The notes beneath the pieces are model-generated. The model was not told where the DNA came from, searched no databases, and saw only the letters and a program-made list of their open reading frames with translations. Source: Methylomarinum sp. (GTDB lineage: Bacteria > Pseudomonadota > Gammaproteobacteria > Methylococcales > Methylomonadaceae). From it: a DNA stretch of 5,532 nt. Each line of letters starts with the position of its first letter. Position 1 is the first letter of the stretch. Positions 1 to 5,532 of the stretch are shown piece by piece. The position numbers and the translations under genes were made by a program. The stretch spans positions 1 to 5,532 of the forward strand of contig WTAG01000114.1 in the NCBI GenBank assembly GCA_013139755.1. The letters are read 5' to 3'.

Positions 1-827
1 GCGTTATATTGCTTTTTCTCTAGATTTAAAGACAAGTCTAATGAATCCAATAAATTTATTTGAAACTCATTAACTTGCGAGTTACTTTCTGAGCGTTTTG
101 ATTGATTATCATCTTCTCTATGCTTAATATGCTGTTCAATGCGACTTAAAACATGCTGACCAACCGTTAAACTGCTATATCGAATATCAGAACCATCCAC
201 AATTAACCAAGGTGCGCTACCTGTACTTGTTTCTGACAATACATTCTCAGCCACTGACACAAAATCATCATACATACCCAAGTGTTTCTTATCACGTTCT
301 GTCACTTGCCATTGCGTATCAGGATTTTTTTCCAGTATTTTTAATCGATTGTTCTGCTCACTTTTTTTCAGATGTAGCCAGCATTTAATCACCAAGGTAC
401 CATCATCGATCAGCTCTTTCTCCAGCTGACGTATATGTATTAACTCTAAATGCAGCTGCCTATCATCTATATCACCATAGACACGTTTTGAAAGCGGATC
501 GCTATACCAGGAACCGACATAAATACCTACCGTTCCCTTAGCCGGTAAAGTTCGCCAATAGCGCCAGAACTTAGGTCTTTCTTGTTCTTCATCAGAAGGC
601 TCTGCAAAAGCAATTGTCCTCATATATCGAGGGTCCATCCATTCATTTAATAAATTGATAACCTCGCCTTTACCACCTCCATCAACACCTGAAATTAAAA
701 TAATCACTGAAAAATTACTTTGCTTGATTTTTTCTTGCGCCTGTAGCAGTTGAGTCCTAAGTTCAGGCGTTTTATCGTTATAAACAGATTTCTTAATGCT
801 ATGGCCTAACTCAGCAATTTCAAACAT
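1..827 (-). CDS. pap: Polyphosphate:AMP phosphotransferase (class II PPK2), N-terminal part, truncated by window edge
   Basis: Transfers phosphate from polyphosphate to AMP to give ADP in the cytosol, linking polyphosphate stores to adenylate regeneration. I translated 275 codons from the ATG at 825-827; the frame is still open at base 1. Family members have two fused PPK2 domains and about 500 residues, so this is the N-terminal domain and linker. Visible motifs are a Walker A-like loop SGVDGGGKGE (residues 46-55), NEWMDPRY (61-68), FWRYWRTLPAKG (87-98) followed by GIYVGSWYSDP (101-111), and KCWLHLKK (148-155), all typical of PPK2 proteins. A GGAG Shine-Dalgarno (834-837) lies 7 bases before the ATG and supports this start. 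The gene is divergent from sbcC and has its own candidate promoter. Whether the unseen C-terminal domain is intact cannot be judged. A polyphosphate kinase 2 with a different nucleotide preference is the main alternative, but the double-domain-style N-terminus favours Pap. Confidence 0.9.
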   Translation of the reverse strand, partial: MFEIAELGHSIKKSVYNDKTPELRTQLLQAQEKIKQSNFSVIILISGVDGGGKGEVINLLNEWMDPRYMRTIAFAEPSDEEQERPKFWRYWRTLPAKGTVGIYVGSWYSDPLSKRVYGDIDDRQLHLELIHIRQLEKELIDDGTLVIKCWLHLKKSEQNNRLKILEKNPDTQWQVTERDKKHLGMYDDFVSVAENVLSETSTGSAPWLIVDGSDIRYSSLTVGQHVLSRIEQHIKHREDDNQSKRSESNSQVNEFQINLLDSLDLSLNLEKKQYN

Positions 828-833
828 TTCTTA

Positions 834-837
834 CTCC
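834..837 (-). promoter_or_regulatory. Ribosome binding site of pap
   Basis: GGAG on the minus strand, 7 bases before the ATG at 825-827. It supports that ATG as the pap start. Confidence 0.7.
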
Positions 838-892
838 ACAATTTATTCTTTTGGAACTGAGACTTCACTTCCAGATATTAGTAATAACTACT

Positions 893-920
893 TTTATATA
901 ACACAACTACTCAGCGACAA
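893..920 (-). promoter_or_regulatory. Candidate sigma-70 promoter for pap
   Basis: On the minus strand, a TTGTCG -35 (915-920) is followed after 16 bases by a TATAAA -10 (893-898). Transcription would start near 886, giving a leader of roughly 60 bases before the pap ATG. This is a match by eye in an AT-rich region. An alternative -10 (TAATAT, 885-890) exists but has a poorer -35. Confidence 0.4.
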
Positions 921-936
921 AGCAAATTACAATTTA

Positions 937-965
937 TTACGTGCCATAATAGATCACTCTATATT
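937..965 (+). promoter_or_regulatory. Weak candidate promoter for sbcC
   Basis: TTACGT (937-942), a 17-base spacer and TATATT (960-965) give the best plus-strand sigma-70-like pair that I found in the divergent intergenic region. A start near 972 would leave a leader of about 60 bases. The match is modest and could be chance in AT-rich DNA. The rest of 828-1030 shows no RNA gene or strong repeat. Confidence 0.2.
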
Positions 966-1030
966 TTTAAGCAGCAGATGCTGTATTCTCAAGCAAGTTT
1001 CTAATACACCCTATTACCCAAAAACACTCA

Positions 1031-4000
1031 ATGCGCCCATTACACTTAACCATTAACGCCTTTGGCCCTTATGCTGAAACTCAAAGCTTTGATTTTCAAT
1101 TATTGGGCGAACATAATCTGTTTTTAATTACCGGTGATATTGGCGCAGGTAAAACCACTGTTTTTGATGCTATCTGTTGTGCCTTATATGGTGAAACATC
1201 GGGAGGCGAACGTACTGTAGAAGAAATGCGCTCTCACCATGCATTACCCACCACCTTAACAGAAATCACCCTGGATTTTTCCATACAAGGTGCTTTATAT
1301 CGCGCATGGTTCTCGCCTAAACAACTAACCCCCAAAAAACGAGGGGAAGGATTTACCGAACAAACAGTGCAATCGGCTTTATATCAAATTGACTTTATTG
1401 AACAAGCCTCTGAAGATGCCACCCTACTCTGCGAAAGCATTAGTAAAACAAAACCCGAAGTAGAGGCTTTAATTGGTTTTAACGTCAATCAGTTTCGCCA
1501 GGTAGTAATGCTGGCTCAAGGCAAGTTTAGAGAATTATTAAATGCCAACTCTAGCGACAGAGAAACCATTTTAAAATCGCTGGTTGATACCACTTTTTTA
1601 TCCCGTTTTGAGCGCAAACTTAAAAACCTTGAGATAGAACTAAAACAACAGGTGGTAGATTTAGAATCACAAATTAAAGGCTTATTAAAAAGTGAAAACA
1701 TTGAGTCTGCCGATGTTTTACTGCCACAGCAAGCAACACTAAAACAACAACAACTAGAGTTAGATCAAAGTATTACTCAAGCTGAATCTACTCGATTAAC
1801 AGCAGAAAATAAACTACACCAAGCCGTTGCTCTGAATAAACTATTTAGCCAGCAACAAACACTGCTTATTGAGCAACAAAAACTTGCTGAACAAAAAGAC
1901 AAAATTGCCGCGACTAAACTGGCATTAGACACACATTCCGAAGCAGAAAAACTATGGCCTGATTTTCGACTATACCAAGAAGCAGAAAAGACTTTATCAA
2001 CTGCAAATAGCAGTTTACTGAATGCTGAGAAAGCGCATCAGCAATGCCATAAAATCGCCTTAGAAACATCTAATCAACTTACTACACTAGAAGCTGATAA
2101 ACCCAAGCATGAAGAGGCTAAGGTTGAACTACAGCATTTAATACAAATCAATAGTGCCTTATCGACCTTAGCTATCGACAAACAGAATTACCAACAGGCT
2201 GAAAGCTTGTTTAAGCAATCTCAAGCTGATTTAACGGCGGCTGAAGGCAATCAACTAGACTTTCAAAAACAACTGGATCAAATAGAGCTTAATCTTCTGC
2301 CATTAAGCCTGTGTGATACCCATTTAATTGAAAACCAGCATCAGCTAGATAAACAACAACAGTTACTAAAACAGCTACAACGTATTGCAGAAAAACAAAA
2401 ACAACAGCAACAAGCTGAACAGCAAAGTGCTCAGCTTCAACAGCAACTTTGCTTGCACGATGAAAAAACCAAATCACTGACAGAGAGCTTGCAGCAGCTG
2501 GAACAAGAGAGACTGCAAGACATGGCGTCCCACCTAGCTAGTCAACTGCAAACAGACCAGCCTTGTGCAGTCTGCGGCAGCCACGACCACCCTATTCCTG
2601 CTACGCCGCCTGAACACATCCCTTCTAATCAACAAATAGAGCTGGCAAAACAGGAGTTGCAACAACAAGAACATAGCCATGCTGATATTAAGCAGCAGTT
2701 TGAACAGCATCAGCACTATTTAGTCGGCATTAACAGTGTTTTAGATGAATTACTGCAATCCACAGCAAGTGATCAAATCAATATTGCTGATTGTAAATTA
2801 GAGATTAATACACTTAGTCAGCAGCAACAAGATTTACTGTTACAACAGCAACAAAAACAGCGTTTACTAAAACAACAAATCAGTCTTAAAGAGGCGCTAA
2901 AAAAATTAGCCGATGATTTGGTCGATATTCGCACACAAAGCAATGAGAGTCAGGCTCAGGTTAGCAACTTAGAAGGACAGATCAAAAGTCAGTTAAAAAC
3001 TATTCCCGAGATGTATCAGGATAAAAACAACCTTAACCAGGAGATTAACACACTAGAACTACGTATCGATCAATTTGATAAACAACTCAATACGCTACTG
3101 AGCAAACAGCAATCAGCACAGCAACATCTTAATACCGCATTAGGTACAGTCAACAGTGCAAAAGCACAGCAGGAACAATCCAACAACCACTTTATTAATA
3201 AAAAACAACTCATCAAGCTAGCATTAGAATCATCCTCCTTTGCTGATTTGGCTGCATTGCAATCTGCCAGATTGACTGAGCATGATTTGATCAATAAATC
3301 CGAACAAATAGATCTTTATCAAAAAGAAAGCCTACGCATTGAAACCCAACTCAATCATCTGGCCCCCCAATTACTGGATAAATCAGAGCCAGATATAGAG
3401 CCGCTAGAAACGGCCTATCAACAAGCACAAGATCAGAAAAATGAACTGATCAACCAAAAAGGACAATTACAACAACGTCTTAATACCATTACTCAATTAA
3501 TCAAGAAAATTGCTAACGAAACAGCTAAGTTATCTACAGCTACAGAGACTTACCAACAAACCAGCCATCTATCAAAAATAGCCAATGGTCATGGACATCA
3601 GGGCAGTAAGCTCAGCTTTAGCCGTTATTTATTAGGACGATTACTTGATGATATTTTGCTCGCGGCTTCGTCACGATTAGACATTATGAGTGAAGGTCGT
3701 TATCAATTAACCCGAAAGCTAGACCAGTCCAATAATCGCTCGGCTTTTGGTCTGGATATTGAATTAACCGATGCCTATACCGGACAAAAACGCTCAGTTA
3801 ATACCTTTTCTGGTGGCGAGGGCTTTATAGCCTCGTTATCGCTAGCTTTAGGACTTAGTGAAGTGGTACAAAACAATGCCGGTGGCATTCAGTTAGACAC
3901 GCTATTTATTGATGAAGGTTTTGGCTCACTAAATGATGAGGCTTTGGAACAAGCTATTAATGTCTTAACCAGATTAAGTGGTGATGGCCGCTTGGTTGGG

Positions 4001-4096
4001 GTGATCAGTCATGTTAATGAATTGAAAGAACGTATTGATGCTCAATTACTAATCACCAAAACAGCAAATGGCAGTTCAGCTGAGTTTGTTTTGTAA
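1031..4096 (+). CDS. sbcC: Exonuclease SbcCD, ATPase subunit SbcC (Rad50-like)
   Basis: ATPase subunit of the SbcCD (Mre11-Rad50-type) nuclease, which opens DNA hairpins and trims protein-blocked or broken ends; it needs the SbcD nuclease as partner. The 1021 residues compare well with about 1048 in E. coli. The N-terminal ATPase lobe has Walker A GDIGAGKTT (35-43, K41) and a Q-loop in VVMLAQGKF (Q163). Two long coiled coils, very rich in glutamine, flank a zinc hook CAVC (C512 and C515), almost exactly at mid-protein. The C-terminal lobe has signature FSGGEG (926-931), Walker B LFIDEG (958-963), D-loop SLND (966-969) and switch histidine in VISHVNE (H994). All ATPase motifs are present, so the protein looks functional. 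The start is fixed: an in-frame TAA lies at 968-970 and no ATG, GTG or TTG occurs between it and 1031. Oddly, no Shine-Dalgarno precedes this ATG. No sbcD lies adjacent: pap is divergent upstream and a toxin-antitoxin pair is convergent downstream. Confidence 0.95.
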   Translation: MRPLHLTINAFGPYAETQSFDFQLLGEHNLFLITGDIGAGKTTVFDAICCALYGETSGGERTVEEMRSHHALPTTLTEITLDFSIQGALYRAWFSPKQLTPKKRGEGFTEQTVQSALYQIDFIEQASEDATLLCESISKTKPEVEALIGFNVNQFRQVVMLAQGKFRELLNANSSDRETILKSLVDTTFLSRFERKLKNLEIELKQQVVDLESQIKGLLKSENIESADVLLPQQATLKQQQLELDQSITQAESTRLTAENKLHQAVALNKLFSQQQTLLIEQQKLAEQKDKIAATKLALDTHSEAEKLWPDFRLYQEAEKTLSTANSSLLNAEKAHQQCHKIALETSNQLTTLEADKPKHEEAKVELQHLIQINSALSTLAIDKQNYQQAESLFKQSQADLTAAEGNQLDFQKQLDQIELNLLPLSLCDTHLIENQHQLDKQQQLLKQLQRIAEKQKQQQQAEQQSAQLQQQLCLHDEKTKSLTESLQQLEQERLQDMASHLASQLQTDQPCAVCGSHDHPIPATPPEHIPSNQQIELAKQELQQQEHSHADIKQQFEQHQHYLVGINSVLDELLQSTASDQINIADCKLEINTLSQQQQDLLLQQQQKQRLLKQQISLKEALKKLADDLVDIRTQSNESQAQVSNLEGQIKSQLKTIPEMYQDKNNLNQEINTLELRIDQFDKQLNTLLSKQQSAQQHLNTALGTVNSAKAQQEQSNNHFINKKQLIKLALESSSFADLAALQSARLTEHDLINKSEQIDLYQKESLRIETQLNHLAPQLLDKSEPDIEPLETAYQQAQDQKNELINQKGQLQQRLNTITQLIKKIANETAKLSTATETYQQTSHLSKIANGHGHQGSKLSFSRYLLGRLLDDILLAASSRLDIMSEGRYQLTRKLDQSNNRSAFGLDIELTDAYTGQKRSVNTFSGGEGFIASLSLALGLSEVVQNNAGGIQLDTLFIDEGFGSLNDEALEQAINVLTRLSGDGRLVGVISHVNELKERIDAQLLITKTANGSSAEFVL
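2564..2575 (+). other. Zinc-hook CxxC motif of SbcC
   Basis: Codes for C-A-V-C (C512 and C515) at the turn between the two coiled coils, followed by GSHDHP. In the Rad50/SbcC family two such hooks share one zinc ion and join two molecules. The hook lies at 50% of the protein length, so the two coil arms are nearly equal, as expected for an intact protein. Confidence 0.85.
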
Positions 4097-4099
4097 TTT

Positions 4100-4195
4100 C
4101 TAAGAGCGATGGGAACGAATAACACCATAGGGTGTGAGTACTAGCTCATACCCAACCTGATATCTTGAAAAATTATTCGCAATCAAACCCTTCAT
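4100..4195 (-). other. Short 31-codon open frame in convergent gap, possible relic
   Basis: An ATG (4193-4195) opens 31 codons ending at TAG (4100-4102), within the 176-base gap between the ends of sbcC and the antitoxin gene. The C-terminal stretch reads VGYELVLTPYGVIRS, which looks protein-like rather than random. The frame is open only a few codons before the ATG, where a TAG precedes it. No Shine-Dalgarno is evident upstream. I do not recognise a family. It could be a fragment of a lost gene, a repeated intergenic sequence, or chance. Confidence 0.2.
4122..4153. repeat. Overlapping small inverted repeats after sbcC
   Basis: GGGTGTGAG (4130-4138) and CTCATACCC (4145-4153) form a 9-pair stem with one G-U pair and a 6-base loop. 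The upstream ACACC (4122-4126) can instead pair with GGTGT (4131-4135), so the two stems exclude each other. No T-tract follows, so it is not a classical intrinsic terminator, although it starts only 26 bases after the sbcC stop. It could still protect or end the sbcC mRNA. Confidence 0.4.
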
Positions 4196-4272
4196 AAAAA
4201 GACCGTCTTCGATCTACTGCGGGCAGTCAAAAGTAATGGAAAAACTTGATGCTCAACTGTGCCGTTTTTTTG

Positions 4273-4587
4273 TCAGCTGGAAGTTGTTATGTGCTTTGGT
4301 TTTTGTGGGGTGAAATTTATTTCTAATTGATACCCAACTGCTTTTGCATACTCTTCAATAGTAGATAGTTTAGGCGAAATACTAGAATTAACATTTTCTA
4401 ACCTAGAGATATTGCTTTTTTTGGTATGTAATATTTCTGCCAACTCCTCCTGAGTAAACCCTGCCTCTTTACGAAGCTTAATTAGCTGTGTTCTAAGAAT
4501 ATAAGCAGGAGCAAGCTTTTCATACTCTAACTTTACTTCTACGTTTTCTAATGCTTTTTGCTTAAAATCGTTTAATGATGGCCTCAT
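4273..4587 (-). CDS. XRE-family antitoxin, HigA-like
   Basis: The 104-residue cytosolic DNA-binding protein is the likely antitoxin for the toxin gene just upstream. It should bind the toxin and repress the shared promoter. An XRE/Cro-type helix-turn-helix covers about residues 30-87; the clearest part is LRKEAGFTQEELAEIL (38-53), then the recognition helix region KKSNISRLEN (56-65). The N-terminal 30 residues, lysine- and glutamate-rich, precede the fold, and a short polar tail follows it. The start is supported by an AAGAGG Shine-Dalgarno (4595-4600) 7 bases upstream. Toxin-first, antitoxin-second order is the HigBA arrangement. The ATG overlaps a TGA in the shifted toxin frame (ATGA), pointing to former translational coupling. 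No strong terminator is visible after the stop. The antitoxin frame itself is intact. The exact HigA subfamily cannot be fixed by eye. Confidence 0.85.
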   Translation of the reverse strand: MRPSLNDFKQKALENVEVKLEYEKLAPAYILRTQLIKLRKEAGFTQEELAEILHTKKSNISRLENVNSSISPKLSTIEEYAKAVGYQLEINFTPQKPKHITTSS

Positions 4588-4594
4588 GATTTAA

Positions 4595-4600
4595 CCTCTT
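4595..4600 (-). promoter_or_regulatory. Ribosome binding site of the antitoxin gene
   Basis: AAGAGG on the minus strand, 7 bases before the antitoxin ATG (4585-4587). It lies inside the shifted-frame 3' end of the toxin gene, so the antitoxin can be translated independently of toxin readthrough. Confidence 0.65.
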
Positions 4601-4615
4601 TTAATCTTTTGCGAG

Positions 4616-4897
4616 CTATTCCCATTTCTTTAATGGGGATTTTTTGATAACAGAATGAAGAATAATCACTTCCTTATTCTTAACTGTACAAAAGAATGAC
4701 CGATCAATGCCTTCTACACCTTTAGCTCTTATTTCAAAAAGCCCATTACCGAGTGCTTTTGTATAAGATAAGCCCAATGCAGGACCGCATTCCTCCACCA
4801 TTTCAGCGATATGCAAAAAATTAGCTAAAACGCCTTTAGGAAAAGAGAGTGTCTCTGCTTCTACTTTTTGATTGTAAAACGATATATGCCATTCCAT
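4616..4897 (-). CDS. HigB/RelE-like toxin (Gp49/DUF891 type), apparently frameshifted near its C-terminus
   Basis: Toxins of this family are small ribosome-dependent mRNA nucleases neutralised by an XRE antitoxin, here the downstream gene. The 93-residue frame shows the family's core pattern: LFEIRAKG (53-60) in place of the usual L-Y-E-L-R, then DRSFFCTV (65-72), then the strand EVIILHSVIKK (76-86). After KKSP (residue 88) the family normally continues into a basic C-terminal helix, but this frame ends at once with LKKWE and a TAG. Reading in the -1 frame from the C-run (4635-4638 on the plus strand) gives IKEMGIARKRLKEVKS, a typical C-terminal helix, ending in TGA at 4584-4586 that overlaps the antitoxin ATG. 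A net loss of one base (or 3n+1) is therefore likely, and the full product would be about 104 residues. No Shine-Dalgarno precedes the ATG, and the promoter position implies a leaderless mRNA. The truncated toxin may be inactive, unless the shift is a sequencing error or programmed. Confidence 0.8.
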   Translation of the reverse strand: MEWHISFYNQKVEAETLSFPKGVLANFLHIAEMVEECGPALGLSYTKALGNGLFEIRAKGVEGIDRSFFCTVKNKEVIILHSVIKKSPLKKWE

Positions 4898-4904
4898 GGC
4901 TTAA

Positions 4905-4933
4905 ATTATTATCATTTGTGATAACTTTGTCAA
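4905..4933 (-). promoter_or_regulatory. Strong sigma-70 promoter of the toxin-antitoxin operon
   Basis: On the minus strand, a perfect TTGACA -35 (4928-4933) is followed after 17 bases by AATAAT (4905-4910), five of six matches to the -10 consensus. The expected start is near 4898, next to the toxin ATG (4895-4897), so the mRNA would be leaderless or nearly so. TAATAA with a 16-base spacer is an overlapping alternative. Confidence 0.7.
4909..4924. promoter_or_regulatory. Inverted-repeat operator in the toxin-antitoxin promoter
   Basis: TTATCA and TGATAA flank a 4-base spacer (TTTG) in a perfect 6+6 inverted repeat that overlaps the -10 edge and fills much of the -10/-35 spacer. The position fits a binding site for the dimeric XRE antitoxin, alone or with toxin, that would block RNA polymerase. 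Binding is inferred from the arrangement and the family's habit of autoregulation. Confidence 0.55.
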
Positions 4934-5020
4934 TTAACTTATTCCTTTCGATGCTAAAAATCAAATTGGCTGATATCTTGTTTTTCTTTGTTGGGCGTTT
5001 TTGTCTATTTGAAGGCCTTG

Positions 5021-5392
5021 CTAGAGGTCTGAATTTGACTCAACCAGTAACTCGTCCATAATTTTTTTAAATACATCATCAGTTAAACCATATTTCTCAG
5101 CTATTTGATGAAATATAGAACTTATATCTGAATCTACTGCCATAAAAAATTCATTGGTTTGTTCAAGCTCTGCGATCATTTTATTACGACCCTTTTCATT
5201 CATGAATTCCATTGCACGTTCAGAGAAATAAGAATGGGCAAGCCAATTACGCTTTTCTAGAGCTTTTTTTAGCTTAACCTTAAGCTGCTCACAAGGAATA
5301 CCAAGTTTTTGTAAACGATCTAAAAGTTGCCCCATTGCTCTCTTGCTTTCACTATCAAAGAATTTGTCAAAATCTTCATACCATAGGAAATT
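5021..5392 (-). pseudogene. 3' fragment of a HEPN-like gene, truncated at its 5' end
   Basis: The frame is open from 5392 to a TAG at 5021-5023 (123 codons), but the first 19 codons contain no start codon. The only usable ATG is internal (5333-5335) and would give 104 residues. The frame upstream of that ATG, including YEDFDKFFDS, looks like real coding sequence, so the protein once began further upstream. From the internal ATG, residues 28-34 read KRNWLAH, matching the R-x4-H pattern of HEPN-type RNases, within a mostly helical, charged sequence. The frame is cut by a TAA at 5393-5395, directly beside the inverted repeat at 5396-5445, implying insertion or rearrangement. HEPN proteins often act in toxin-antitoxin or phage-defence modules, and the next operon downstream is a toxin-antitoxin pair, but no partner is visible. 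Family assignment rests on one short motif. A shorter product from the internal ATG cannot be excluded. Confidence 0.6.
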
Positions 5393-5395
5393 TTA

Positions 5396-5445
5396 GGGTC
5401 AGCTCTAACATTCATACATTTTTGTTGGAATGTTAGAACTGACCC
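5396..5445. repeat. 50-base near-perfect inverted repeat, possible small mobile palindromic element
   Basis: The left arm GGGTCAGCTCTAACATTC (5396-5413) and right arm GAATGTTAGAACTGACCC (5428-5445) pair over 18 positions with a single mismatch, around a 14-base AT-rich loop. In the minus-strand transcript the mismatch becomes a G-U pair, so the stem would be continuous. GGGTCAG/CTGACCC ends resemble the palindromic units seen near REP-associated tyrosine transposases, but that link is from memory of the general pattern and no transposase is in the window. The left end abuts the break in the HEPN-like frame. No T-tract follows on either side as in a terminator. Confidence 0.7.
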
Positions 5446-5532
5446 CAATGTCATTAAGTTAAGCGATAACCCCTTGATTTATTTTGTCCTTTTATAACTG
5501 GAGAAATGTAATTTATTCTTCATTTTTGATTT
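5446..5532. other. AT-rich flank of the inverted repeat, no gene seen
   Basis: This stretch continues to the window edge without a supportable gene on either strand. It contains no recognisable remainder of the HEPN-like gene, so the missing 5' part is not simply displaced by the 50-base repeat within this window. It may belong to the same mobile or repetitive unit as the palindrome. Confidence 0.3.

Noticed and set aside
796..1056. 86-codon plus-strand frame spanning the pap start and the divergent intergenic region, overlapping the sbcC start
   Set aside because: It begins inside pap on the opposite strand, has no ribosome binding site, and its sequence resembles no protein family that I know. 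It is best explained by chance openness in AT-rich DNA.
1516..3294. Several 60-74-codon minus-strand frames inside sbcC
   Set aside because: They lie wholly within a well-conserved gene on the other strand; their composition mirrors the glutamine- and lysine-rich coding strand.
4150..4156. ACCCAAC here and GTTGGGC near 4991 as possible integron attC core sites around the toxin-antitoxin genes
   Set aside because: Orientation and spacing do not give an attC: no matching RYYYAAC/GTTRRRY pair at 57-141 bases with a folded palindrome between was found. The 7-base matches are expected by chance.
4250..4271. Run of seven T (4265-4271) after sbcC as an intrinsic terminator
   Set aside because: The preceding bases form at best a 4-pair stem (TTGA/TCAA) that does not adjoin the T-run.
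4157..4980. CTGATATCTTG repeated at 4157-4167 and 4970-4980, flanking the toxin-antitoxin pair
   Set aside because: An 11-base direct repeat is expected a few times by chance in 5.5 kb, and the flanking bases do not match.
4849..5061. 70-codon plus-strand frame with a hydrophobic stretch and a purine-rich sequence before its GTG start
   Set aside because: It runs antisense to the toxin start, its promoter-operator and the end of the HEPN-like gene. The hydrophobic residues follow from the T-rich strand, and no independent support exists.

Overview
The window looks like a piece of an AT-rich gammaproteobacterial chromosome. The support is a polyphosphate:AMP phosphotransferase of the two-domain type, an SbcC with the N-terminal style MRPL..FGPY, and a HigBA-like toxin-antitoxin pair. 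Genus cannot be fixed from this sequence alone.

Layout. Bases 1-827 (minus strand) carry the N-terminal half of a polyphosphate:AMP phosphotransferase (pap), which runs off the left edge. A 203-base divergent intergenic region (828-1030) holds a reasonable pap promoter and a much weaker candidate promoter for the next gene. Bases 1031-4096 (plus) encode a complete 1021-residue SbcC, the SMC/Rad50-like ATPase subunit of the SbcCD nuclease, with every ATPase motif and the central CxxC zinc hook present. No sbcD is next to it. A 176-base convergent gap (4097-4272) contains overlapping small hairpins and a 31-codon open frame of unknown meaning, with no convincing terminator.

The right third is accessory DNA on the minus strand. 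A toxin (4616-4897) and an XRE-type antitoxin (4273-4587) form a HigB-HigA-like operon. The toxin seems to have lost one base (or 3n+1 bases) near its 3' end. In the alternate frame the missing C-terminal helix can be read, ending in a TGA that overlaps the antitoxin ATG (ATGA), so the original genes were probably translationally coupled. The operon promoter has a consensus -35 and a near-consensus -10 that sits almost on the toxin ATG, which predicts a leaderless toxin mRNA. A perfect 6+6 inverted repeat in the promoter is a likely autoregulatory operator.

Upstream of the operon is the 3' part of a gene with a HEPN-like R-N-W-L-A-H motif. Its reading frame is cut exactly at a 50-base near-perfect inverted repeat (5396-5445) that resembles a small mobile palindromic element. 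The two housekeeping genes (polyphosphate/nucleotide metabolism and DNA break/hairpin processing) are independent of each other. The right side reads as a decaying toxin-antitoxin or HEPN patch beside them. I see no convincing new multi-gene system. The most informative signals are the toxin frameshift, the leaderless promoter-operator and the element-associated truncation.
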